Under the pieces are notes generated by a model. The model ran no database searches. It had not been told where the DNA came from and worked only from the letters and a program-made list of their open reading frames with translations. Of a stretch of DNA of 64,000 bases, positions 17,241 through 25,798 are shown in pieces (position 1 is the first letter of the stretch; the number at the start of each line of letters is the position of its first letter). The position numbers were made by a program, and so were the translations under genes. Origin of the DNA: Nocardioides sp. NBC_00368 (GTDB taxonomy: Bacteria > Actinomycetota > Actinomycetes > Propionibacteriales > Nocardioidaceae); the NCBI RefSeq assembly GCF_036090055.1, contig NZ_CP107970.1:4857001-4921000 (forward strand). The letters run 5' to 3'.

Positions 17241-20200
17241 GTGGCACGTTTCGGGATGGCGCCCGGGTGGATGCGGCGTCATCGGACCTCCATCGCGTCC
17301 TGGACCGCTCTTGCCGTGGTTGCGGGCGGTTTGACCGTCTATGCGATCCAGTCGACGGGTTACCCCGTCCACAAGGCCGATCTCGACGACGGCGGCATCT
17401 GGGTGACCAACCAGTCCTGGGGCACCCTGGGCCGGCAGAACCGTCCCGTCGCCCAGCTCGACGGCGTGGTCTGGGCCGGCAACGAGGCCGGGTCGAGGTC
17501 CGAGCGCGCCGGTCTCGACGTCGTGCAGAACGGCATCGCGGTGGCCTCCGTCGACCGTGACGCCCGCACGATCACGCCGGTCAACACCAAGCTCGCCGAA
17601 GGTCTCGACGACGACGCGGTGACCGTGAAGGACAGCCGCGTGGTGATGGGCGGCAACACCATCGGCGTCGCCGAGCAGAAGACCGGCAAGGTCTGGCTCA
17701 CCTCGGTCGACCCGACCACCGGTGTCGGTGACCTCTCGGATCTCTCCGCCTCCACGAAGCCCACCGAGACGGTCGGCGCGGACACGGTCCTCACCGTCGG
17801 CACCGACGGGACCGCGTACGCCGTATCCGCCGGCAAGCGCACGCTGACCGCCTTCGCGCCCGACGGTGATCGGTTCGCGAAGCCCGAGGAGACCAAGCTC
17901 CCGAAGGCTCCCGAGTACGCGGAGACCCCGACCTCGGCGACCGTCGTCGGCGACGAGGTGATCACCCTCGACGGCGTCGGTTGGCTGCTCGGCGCCTCCA
18001 AGGGCTCCGACGTCGCCCAGGACTTCGGCGACACCGCGGAGAGCGCGGTGCTCCAGCAGCCCTCCGTCAAGGCCAAGGAGGTCCTCGTCGGCGACGGGGA
18101 GGGCCTCAAGGCCGTCGACCTGCGCAACGGCGAGATCCGCCGTATCGCCGAGTCGGCCGGCGACCCCGCGGCCCCGGTGCGGCTGCGCGACTGCGTCTTC
18201 GGTGCCTGGGCCAACGGCTCGACCGGATCGGTGGTGACCCAGTGCGGCGAGGGCGAGCCGGTCCTGGGTGAGATCCCGACGCTCGGCCCGGCCGCCGAGC
18301 TGGAGTTCCGGGTCAACCGCGGCCAGCTGGTGCTCAACGACCTGCGCAACGGCGATGTCTGGGAGATCGACGGCGCCGACATCAAGAAGATCTCCAACTG
18401 GGAGGCGTTCCAGCCGCAGACCCAGAAGCAGAACCAGAAGAAGGACAAGCAACAGCAGCAGACCAAGGCCGCCCAGGCGCCGAAGGCCAAGGACGACCAG
18501 CTCGGAGCCCGAGCCGGACGCACCACGGTCCTGCACGTCCTCGACAACGACTCCTCGGCCAAGGAGTCGATCCTGAGCGTGGTCTCGGTCGGGAAGGCCT
18601 CCGTCAAGGGCGTCGAGGCCACCATCGCCCCCGACAGGCAGTCGATCCTGGTCACCACGCCGGAGTCGGCCGAGGGGAAGAAGACCAGCTTCAAATACAC
18701 CGTCGACGACGGGATCAAGGGCAAGGCCGGCCAGGACGACGCCAGCGTCGAGCTCTCCATCGAGGGCTCCGGCGGCACCGGCAAGCCGACCTTGCGCGAG
18801 CACTACACACCGACCGACTACACCGTCGCCGCTGGCGGCACGGTGGAGATCCCGGTGGTCGGCGACTGGCGCGACGAGCGCTACGGCGACCCGATCACCG
18901 CGCAGTCCCCGACCGCCTCCAAGGGCAAGGCGAGCGTGACCCCGGACGGCCTGATCCGCTACACCGCGGCCACGGACGCCACCGGCAACGAGAGCCTCGG
19001 CTACCAGGTCAGCACCGGCGGCAAGCCCTCGAAGGACAAGGTACGCATCAACATCGTCGCCGGGGCCAACACCGCCTCCCCGGAGCCGAAGGACGACGTC
19101 GCCGAGGGCACCCAGGGATCCTGGGTGACGATCCGTCCGCTCGACAACGACATCCCTGGCGCCGACCCGTCCAACCTCGACGCGAGCCTCACCCTCGCCG
19201 GTGACGTCCCGCCGAAGGGCGGACTCGAGGTGAGCACCGACCGGGAGACCGGTGTGGTGCGGGCCCGCGGAAGCTCGCCGGGCACCTACCAGCTCAGCTA
19301 CAACGCCGGGTTCGGGGCGGCCAAGCCTGCCTCGGCGAAGATCCGTGTCGACGTGAAGCCGGCCGCCCAGGCGGCGGACGAGCCGATCGCGACGCCCGAC
19401 ACGACCGCCGTGCTCGGCACCTCGACCCGCACGCTCGACGTCCTCGCCAACGACTACGACTCCCGGGGCCGGCTCCTCGCCGTGACCCATGCCGAGCCGG
19501 TCGGCGACAGCGACCTGACGGTCGCGGTGCTCGACGGCCGCTGGCTGCGTATCCAGGCGTCCAAGCCAGACATCGACCCGTCCACCCAGGCCATCCGTTA
19601 CACCATCAGCAACGGCGCGGCCGAGGCCGAGGGGTCGGTGACGGTGAGCCAGCGCCCGGCGCTGCGTGGCGCCGAGAACGCCCCCGAGGCGGTCGACGAC
19701 GAGGCCACGGTGAGGGCCGCCGACTCGGTCTCCATCCCGGTGCTCGACAACGACTCGACGCCCTCGGGCGACCCGGTCGGCCTGGTGGTCGACCAGACCA
19801 TCGAGACCAAGGGCCAGCTGCAGGTGCTGGGACAGCCGACGGTCGGCGAGGCCTACATCGACGGCAACCGGGTCCGCTACGTCGCCCCCGACGACGTGAA
19901 GGGTCCGGTCGACGTCGACGTCCGTTACGTCGTGCAGAACACCGGTGACCCCTCCGCGGAGCACTCCTCGGGCAACATCCGCATCCACATCAAGCCGCTG
20001 CCGAAGAAGAAGGCCGACAACTCCGCGCCCGCGCCGAAGGCGCTGGAGTCGCGGGTGGTCCAGGGTGACGAGGTGACGCTGCGGCTGCCGACGGTCGGCA
20101 CCGACCCCGACGGCGACTCGGTCTCGGTGACCCGGATCAACAGCGCGCCGTCCTTCGGCCGGGTCCTGGCCCACGGCGCCAACACGATCACCTACCAGGC

Positions 20201-23200
20201 CTTCCCCAACGCGGCCGGCACCGACGAGTTCACCTACGAGGTCAGCGACCCGTTCGGTGCCGTCGCGACCGGCACGGTTCGCATCGCCGTGGTCGCGCCG
20301 GGTGCGCCGCAGCGTCCGGTCGCCGTCGACGACCTGGTCACGCTCGACCCCGCCAAGAAGCTGACCTACGACGTGCTCGCCAACGACCTGCGTACGCCGG
20401 GGACGGAGCTGCACCTGGCCTCGACCGACGCGACGGAGGGGTCCAACGTCAAGCAGCGCTCCGACGGCATCGTCACCGTCCAGGGAGGCTCCGAGGAGCC
20501 CTTCCAGCACGTCCCCTACCGCGCCACCACCGGCCTCCACGAGGACACCGGCGAGCTCGCCATCCGCTATCAGGAGGGCTACGACAACCCGCCGATGGCG
20601 GGGATCGTGGTGGCCCACCCGGAGGGCGACTCGTCGACCACGACCGTCGACGTGATGACCAAGGTGACCGACATCGACGACGCGCTCGAGGACCTCACCG
20701 TGGATGCGGTCAAGGGACCCTCGGTCGGCGAGGACGAGGCGAAGCCGAAGATCGACGACGGCAAGGTGACCCTGCCGGTGGGTGACACCACTCGGGTGTG
20801 GACCTACCGGGTCACCGACCCCGACGGCGCCCAGGCGGTCGGCTCGATCTACGTCCCCGCCCGTCCCAAGGACGCCCCCTACCTGAAGCCGGGCTCCGAG
20901 CTCCAGCTGAACCCCGGCGAGACGAAGAACGTCGACATCACCGACTACGTCGAGGACCCCGAGGGCGACCCGGTCGTGCTGACCACCACCGACAAGATCG
21001 TGGCCGCGCCCGAGGGCATGTTCAACACCGGTGACACCACCGCGACGACCGTGAAGGTCACCGCCGGTGAGACCAAGGGTCCGGCGACCCTGACCTTCGA
21101 GGTCGCCGACCGCGAGAAGATCACCTCCGCGGACGCCCATCTCTCGGTGATCTCACTGCCGGTGCAGATCGGCAAGGAGGAGCCGGAGATCAACTGTCCG
21201 AGCACCCCGGTGGAGGTCCCGGAGAGCGGCAACGGCGCGCTGGTCGACATCGCCGCCATCTGCCACGTGTGGACCGCCGACCCGGGTGATGCCGACGACC
21301 TCGACTTCACCGCCGAGGTCGGCGACGGGCTCGACGGCGTCGAGGTCAAGCCGGAGGACGGCGGCCTGCGACTCACCGCCGAGCACGCCGACGCCGGTGC
21401 CCAGGGTGCCCTGGAGATCGGGGTGGAGGGCACCGACGCGACCGGCCAGCTCCTGGTCACCGTCATCGCGCTGCCGGCACCGTCGCTCTCGCCGATCAAA
21501 CCGCTGCAGACCGAGGCCGGGAAGACGGTCGCGATCGACATGGCCAGCTATCTGCAGACACCGGTGCCGTCGGAGTCGCAGGAGATCGTGGTCACCAAAC
21601 TCGACCCGGTCGACGGCGACTCGCCCGACATGGGCAAGGTCAGCGGCTCGAAGATCACCTTCAACACCCCCGAGGAGGGGCACGGCCACTATCGCTACGC
21701 GATCGAGGTCAGCGACTCCGGCAAGGACTCCAAGCGGGTCAAGGCCACCGGGGTCATCGAGGTGGACGTCATCGACGTCCCCGGCGCGCCGACGGGGCTG
21801 CGTACGACCTCCGACTTCCTCTCCAACGTGGTCGCGCTGTCGTGGAACGCACCCAAGGACAACGGCGACGACCCGATCCAGCGCTACGAGGTGGAGGCCA
21901 ACGGCGACCACGTCCAGGACTGCCCGTCGACGTCGTGCAGGATCACCGGGCTGAAGAACGGCGTCGTCTACGACTTCCGCGTGCGCGCGGTGAACTCCGT
22001 CGGCCCGAGCCGTGAGTGGAGCAACTCGGCCGAGGGCGAGCCCGACGCCTACACCGGTCCGGTGCAGAACCTCCGCGTCACCCGCCAGCGCGACCACAAG
22101 GTCGAGCTGAGCTGGAGCAAGCCGGCGCCGTGCGACTGCTCCGACGTGCAGAAATACCGGATCAGCTGGCCGGGCGGTGGCATCAAGGACATCTCCGCAG
22201 GTCAGACCACCTATCCGGCGGCGGTCAGCTCCAACGGCGACCCGGTGCAGTTCACGGTCGTGCCGCTCAACGACAAGGGCATGAAGACCAACAAGGGTCC
22301 GACGGCGACGGTCGAGGGGATGGGTGCCGGCAAGCCGGACACCCCGGCGACGCCGACCTTCGAGTGGGCCAACACGGCCAACAACTCCGGCAAGGCGGTC
22401 ACGGTCTCGTGGAGCCCGGTCGCGGCCAACGGCCCCGCCCCGGTCACCTACGAGGTACGCCGCACCGGCGGCACCGGCGAGAAGATCGTCTGCTCCTGGG
22501 TGACCGAGACCAGTTGCCGCGACGACGTCGCCAACGACGGCACGATCTACACCTACGCCGTCCGGGCCCGCAACGCGGAGGCGACGTCGCCCCGGGAGAC
22601 CACGTCCGGCGGTTCGCCGGAGGCGCACATCTCCAGCTACTCCGCGGGCGGCAAGGTCGAGGCGGCCGCGACCCCCGACGCGGTCTCCTTCGCGAGCGCG
22701 ACGCCGACCGGTGCCAACGGCACCGCGGAGATCGTCTTCACGCCGCGGGCCTCGCACGGCAAGACCAACCGGGTCGAGTGCGTGCGCAACGGCTCCTCGT
22801 GCGGCAGCTGGACCTACCCGCCCGAGGGCGCGGGCCAGCAGACCAAGACGATCACCGGCTTCACCAACGGCAACTCGACGCAGGTCCAGCTGCGGGCCTG
22901 CAACGACTCCTCCGGCGGCACCGGCGCGGGAGATTCCTGCGGCCCCTGGTCGTCGAAGAACGTGACCACCTACGGTCCGCTGGGCACGCCGTCGATCTCG
23001 GCGAGCGTCGACGGCAACAAGGTCAACTGGCGGGTCAGCTATGACCCCAACGGCAAGGCCGCGACCGTCACCGTCAAGCGCGGTGGCACCGAGGTCGCCC
23101 AGTTCGGCACCGGCACCGGTGCGGGCAGTCGGTCGGGCACCGACACCGCACCCAACTGGGACACGTCCTACACCTACACCGTGACGATCAGCGACTCGCC

Positions 23201-23546
23201 GCGGGCGAGCAAGTCCGACTCGGTCACGGTGCGGACCGACCCGCCGCCGGACCCGATCCTCGAGGTGAACAAGGCCGGCGAGTGCTCGGGCGCCGCGTGC
23301 CCCGAGCCGGACGTGGCCTGTGGTGGCACGTGCTGGTACGTCGGCTCGACCATCACCGACCTCGCCTTCCCGGGCAAGACCTGGGAGTGCAGCACCAACG
23401 CCACCACCTCGCGATGGAACGTCACCATCGGGAGCAACGGCAGGGGCTCCGGCAGCGGCCGCGGCTGGGTCGGCGCCAACACCCCGTTCCGGGTGACCTG
23501 CACGACCAACGGGCGACCCACTCTTTCGAAGAACGTTACGTGGTAG
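17241..23546 (+). CDS. Giant cell-surface protein: beta-propeller-like head, Ig/cadherin-like repeats and FN3 domains
   Basis: 2,101 residues from the GTG at 17241, which has GGGGAGA 6 nt upstream. One N-terminal membrane segment (WTALAVVAGGLTVYAI) anchors the protein with its bulk outside. Residues 45-395 look like a beta-propeller-type fold, followed by a Gln/Lys-rich linker. From about 430 to 1510 runs an array of Ig/cadherin-like domains marked by recurring VLDNDS, VLANDYD and TDPDGDSV motifs. From about 1512 come FN3 domains (PGAPTGLRTTSD, LSWNAPKDNGDDPI), then a Cys-rich end. The SD of moxR overlaps this gene's stop. It is the probable structural output of the locus: an adhesin or wall-spanning scaffold regulated by the divergent kinase set. 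Confidence 0.88.
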   Translation: MARFGMAPGWMRRHRTSIASWTALAVVAGGLTVYAIQSTGYPVHKADLDDGGIWVTNQSWGTLGRQNRPVAQLDGVVWAGNEAGSRSERAGLDVVQNGIAVASVDRDARTITPVNTKLAEGLDDDAVTVKDSRVVMGGNTIGVAEQKTGKVWLTSVDPTTGVGDLSDLSASTKPTETVGADTVLTVGTDGTAYAVSAGKRTLTAFAPDGDRFAKPEETKLPKAPEYAETPTSATVVGDEVITLDGVGWLLGASKGSDVAQDFGDTAESAVLQQPSVKAKEVLVGDGEGLKAVDLRNGEIRRIAESAGDPAAPVRLRDCVFGAWANGSTGSVVTQCGEGEPVLGEIPTLGPAAELEFRVNRGQLVLNDLRNGDVWEIDGADIKKISNWEAFQPQTQKQNQKKDKQQQQTKAAQAPKAKDDQLGARAGRTTVLHVLDNDSSAKESILSVVSVGKASVKGVEATIAPDRQSILVTTPESAEGKKTSFKYTVDDGIKGKAGQDDASVELSIEGSGGTGKPTLREHYTPTDYTVAAGGTVEIPVVGDWRDERYGDPITAQSPTASKGKASVTPDGLIRYTAATDATGNESLGYQVSTGGKPSKDKVRINIVAGANTASPEPKDDVAEGTQGSWVTIRPLDNDIPGADPSNLDASLTLAGDVPPKGGLEVSTDRETGVVRARGSSPGTYQLSYNAGFGAAKPASAKIRVDVKPAAQAADEPIATPDTTAVLGTSTRTLDVLANDYDSRGRLLAVTHAEPVGDSDLTVAVLDGRWLRIQASKPDIDPSTQAIRYTISNGAAEAEGSVTVSQRPALRGAENAPEAVDDEATVRAADSVSIPVLDNDSTPSGDPVGLVVDQTIETKGQLQVLGQPTVGEAYIDGNRVRYVAPDDVKGPVDVDVRYVVQNTGDPSAEHSSGNIRIHIKPLPKKKADNSAPAPKALESRVVQGDEVTLRLPTVGTDPDGDSVSVTRINSAPSFGRVLAHGANTITYQAFPNAAGTDEFTYEVSDPFGAVATGTVRIAVVAPGAPQRPVAVDDLVTLDPAKKLTYDVLANDLRTPGTELHLASTDATEGSNVKQRSDGIVTVQGGSEEPFQHVPYRATTGLHEDTGELAIRYQEGYDNPPMAGIVVAHPEGDSSTTTVDVMTKVTDIDDALEDLTVDAVKGPSVGEDEAKPKIDDGKVTLPVGDTTRVWTYRVTDPDGAQAVGSIYVPARPKDAPYLKPGSELQLNPGETKNVDITDYVEDPEGDPVVLTTTDKIVAAPEGMFNTGDTTATTVKVTAGETKGPATLTFEVADREKITSADAHLSVISLPVQIGKEEPEINCPSTPVEVPESGNGALVDIAAICHVWTADPGDADDLDFTAEVGDGLDGVEVKPEDGGLRLTAEHADAGAQGALEIGVEGTDATGQLLVTVIALPAPSLSPIKPLQTEAGKTVAIDMASYLQTPVPSESQEIVVTKLDPVDGDSPDMGKVSGSKITFNTPEEGHGHYRYAIEVSDSGKDSKRVKATGVIEVDVIDVPGAPTGLRTTSDFLSNVVALSWNAPKDNGDDPIQRYEVEANGDHVQDCPSTSCRITGLKNGVVYDFRVRAVNSVGPSREWSNSAEGEPDAYTGPVQNLRVTRQRDHKVELSWSKPAPCDCSDVQKYRISWPGGGIKDISAGQTTYPAAVSSNGDPVQFTVVPLNDKGMKTNKGPTATVEGMGAGKPDTPATPTFEWANTANNSGKAVTVSWSPVAANGPAPVTYEVRRTGGTGEKIVCSWVTETSCRDDVANDGTIYTYAVRARNAEATSPRETTSGGSPEAHISSYSAGGKVEAAATPDAVSFASATPTGANGTAEIVFTPRASHGKTNRVECVRNGSSCGSWTYPPEGAGQQTKTITGFTNGNSTQVQLRACNDSSGGTGAGDSCGPWSSKNVTTYGPLGTPSISASVDGNKVNWRVSYDPNGKAATVTVKRGGTEVAQFGTGTGAGSRSGTDTAPNWDTSYTYTVTISDSPRASKSDSVTVRTDPPPDPILEVNKAGECSGAACPEPDVACGGTCWYVGSTITDLAFPGKTWECSTNATTSRWNVTIGSNGRGSGSGRGWVGANTPFRVTCTTNGRPTLSKNVTW

Positions 23547-23556
23547 GAGACAAGAA

Positions 23557-24525
23557 ATGACCGTCACGCACGAGCAAGCGCGCTGGTTCCACGAGACCTT
23601 CGAGAAGCTTGCCGACAACGTCGAGAAGGCGGTGCTCGGCAAGCGCAACGTGATCCGCCTGGTGCTGACCGCGCTGCTCTCCGAGGGCCATCTCCTCCTC
23701 GAGGACTACCCGGGCACCGGGAAGACCCAGCTCGCCCGCGCCCTGGCCAACACGGTCCAGGGCTCGCACGCGCGCATCCAGTTCACGCCCGACCTCCTCC
23801 CGTCCGACGTCACCGGTGTGACCGTCTACGACCAGGGCAAGGGCGCCTTCGAGTTCCACCCGGGCCCGATCTTCCACTCGATCGTGCTGGCCGACGAGAT
23901 CAACCGCGCCTCCCCGAAGACGCAGTCGGCGCTCTTGGAGGTCATGGAGGAGGGCCGGGTCACCGTCGACGGCGCCACCCGCGAGGTCGGCCGCCCGTTC
24001 ATGGTGATCGCGACCCAGAACCCGATCGAGCAGGCCGGGACGTACCGGCTGCCCGAGGCGCAGCTGGACCGCTTCCTGATGAAGACCTCGGTCGGCTACC
24101 CCGACCAGAACGCCACCGTCGAGCTGCTGATGAACTCCTCGGTCCGCGACCGCGCCACCCTGGTCACCCCGATCATCACCGCCCCGACCGTCACCCAGAT
24201 GGCCGAGATGGCCGACCAGGTCTACATCGACCCGGCCATCGTCGCCTACGTCTCCGCCCTGATCGACGAGTCCCGTCGCCACAAGCACGTACGCCTCGGC
24301 GCCTCCATGCGTGGCTGCCTCGCCCTGGTGCGCACCGCCAAGGTCTGGGCGCTGGCCGAGGGCCGCTCGCAGGTGCTGCCCGACGACGTCAAGGCGCTCG
24401 CCGAGCCGGTGCTCTGCCACCGCCTGATCCTCGACCCGGAGGCCATGTTCAACGGCGTCACGGTCGAGGACGTCATCGGCGACCTGCTCACCTCGGTCCC
24501 GGCTCCCACCGAGCGTGTCGCCTGA
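23557..24525 (+). CDS. MoxR-family AAA+ ATPase
   Basis: 322 residues. Walker A is DYPGTGKTQ, Walker B is VLADEINRASPKTQSALLEVMEE, followed by a sensor-like ATQNPIEQAGTYRLPEAQLDRF that is nearly invariant in MoxR proteins. AGGAGA precedes the ATG and overlaps the stop of the surface-protein gene. MoxR ATPases act as chaperones that assemble or activate protein complexes, typically with a DUF58 partner encoded next door, as here. In this locus the client is presumably the giant surface protein or the transglutaminase-like protein; that is inference. Confidence 0.95.
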   Translation: MTVTHEQARWFHETFEKLADNVEKAVLGKRNVIRLVLTALLSEGHLLLEDYPGTGKTQLARALANTVQGSHARIQFTPDLLPSDVTGVTVYDQGKGAFEFHPGPIFHSIVLADEINRASPKTQSALLEVMEEGRVTVDGATREVGRPFMVIATQNPIEQAGTYRLPEAQLDRFLMKTSVGYPDQNATVELLMNSSVRDRATLVTPIITAPTVTQMAEMADQVYIDPAIVAYVSALIDESRRHKHVRLGASMRGCLALVRTAKVWALAEGRSQVLPDDVKALAEPVLCHRLILDPEAMFNGVTVEDVIGDLLTSVPAPTERVA

Positions 24526-24526
24526 G

Positions 24527-25798
24527 ATGAGCAGGCTCAGTGTCCGCAACCTCGTTGCTGACCTGCGGAAACGATCAGCCCCGGTAGTCTCCGGGGCCGG
24601 TTCGGTCTACTCGTTCGTCGCCGACCGGGTCCGTCCGTGGTTCGGCACGGTGACCTCGATCGGCTGGGGTGTGCTGCTGCTCGGCGCGCTGGCCTGGGTC
24701 GCCGCGACCGCCCTCGGCTGGATCGAGGCGGCCGTGGTGGCGATGGCAGCGCTGTTCCTCGTGATCGGCGCGGCCTTCTTCATGATCGGGCGCACCCGGC
24801 TCGCGGTCGCGACGGTGGTCGAGCCGCCGCGCGTCGCCGTCGGTCAAGCACTCACCGGCGAGCTGCGGGCCCGCAACGAGGCGCGCGGCCCGCTCGTCTC
24901 GACGAGTCTCGAGTTCCCGATCGGGGCAGGTGGGGTGACGTACGACCTGCCGATGCTGCTTCCCGGCGCCGAGCACACCGAGCTCTTCGTGGTGCCGACC
25001 CAGCGCCGCGGCGTCATCGACGTCGGCCCCGTCCGGACCGTCCGCGGCGACCCGCTCGGGCTCTTCCGGCGGGTGCAGGAGTGGACCGACCGCACCGAGG
25101 TCTTCGTCCACCCGCGCACCACCCACCTCGAGCCCTTCGGGGTCGGCCTGGTCCGTGACCTCGAGGGGTCCACGGCACAGAACACCTCGATGAGCGACCT
25201 CGCCTTCCACGCCCTGCGCGAGTACGTCCCGGGCGACGACCTGCGCCACATCCACTGGCGCTCCTCGGCACGCCACGGACAGCTGCTCGTGCGCCAGTTC
25301 CTCGACACCCGTCGCTCCCACATCGTCGTCATCGTCGACTCCTCGCCGATGTCCTACGACAGCGAGGAGGAGTACGAGACCGCGATGTCGATCGCGGGCT
25401 CGCTGCTCCGCCGCGGGATCCTGGACGAGTTCGACGTCTCGTTCGCGACCGGCGACGTGCTGATGGTGCGGGCCACCGCGGCGAGCGGGGGAGGGCGTAC
25501 GGCCCTCGACGCCTGCTCGCGGGCGACCCCGCAGCCGAGCAACCTGATCGAGATCACCGCCGAGGCGGCCCGGCAGGCGCCGGACGCTTCCCTGGTGATG
25601 TTGGTGACCGGGCGCTACCCGGAGTTCGTGACCCTCCAGCGTGCGGCCGGGCAGTTCTCGGTCGACGCCACCACCGTCGCCGTCCGGGTCGACTCCTCCC
25701 AGCGCGCCGGCTTCAAGGCGGTCGCCGACCTGCCGGTGCTCACCCTGCCCGACCTCGACCAGCTGCCGATCGTGCTGTCGAAGGGGTTGTCCGGATGA
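24527..25798 (+). CDS. DUF58 membrane-associated protein (MoxR partner)
   Basis: 423 residues from the ATG at 24527, one base after the moxR stop; a GTG four codons earlier overlaps moxR and is less likely. Two hydrophobic helices (IGWGVLLLGALAWVA and AVVAMAALFLVIGAAFFMIG) near residues 40-85 are followed by a beta-rich domain and the DUF58 hallmark LREYVPGDDLRHIHWRSSAR. A von Willebrand A-like fold closes the protein (HIVVIVDSSPMSYDSEEEYE). Such proteins pair with MoxR ATPases. The gene overlaps the next by four bases. Confidence 0.93.
   Translation: MSRLSVRNLVADLRKRSAPVVSGAGSVYSFVADRVRPWFGTVTSIGWGVLLLGALAWVAATALGWIEAAVVAMAALFLVIGAAFFMIGRTRLAVATVVEPPRVAVGQALTGELRARNEARGPLVSTSLEFPIGAGGVTYDLPMLLPGAEHTELFVVPTQRRGVIDVGPVRTVRGDPLGLFRRVQEWTDRTEVFVHPRTTHLEPFGVGLVRDLEGSTAQNTSMSDLAFHALREYVPGDDLRHIHWRSSARHGQLLVRQFLDTRRSHIVVIVDSSPMSYDSEEEYETAMSIAGSLLRRGILDEFDVSFATGDVLMVRATAASGGGRTALDACSRATPQPSNLIEITAEAARQAPDASLVMLVTGRYPEFVTLQRAAGQFSVDATTVAVRVDSSQRAGFKAVADLPVLTLPDLDQLPIVLSKGLSG

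Noticed and set aside
17160..21140. 1,326-codon open frame on the minus strand
   Set aside because: It is the antisense shadow of the giant surface-protein gene. Its Arg/Gly/Val/Asp-rich composition is what GC-rich coding DNA gives in the wrong frame, and it has no domain motif.
23557..24525. MoxR gene as a methanol-oxidation or McrB-like defence component
   Set aside because: It is flanked by DUF58 and transglutaminase-like partners, the usual setting of a MoxR chaperone; there are no dehydrogenase or nuclease genes.
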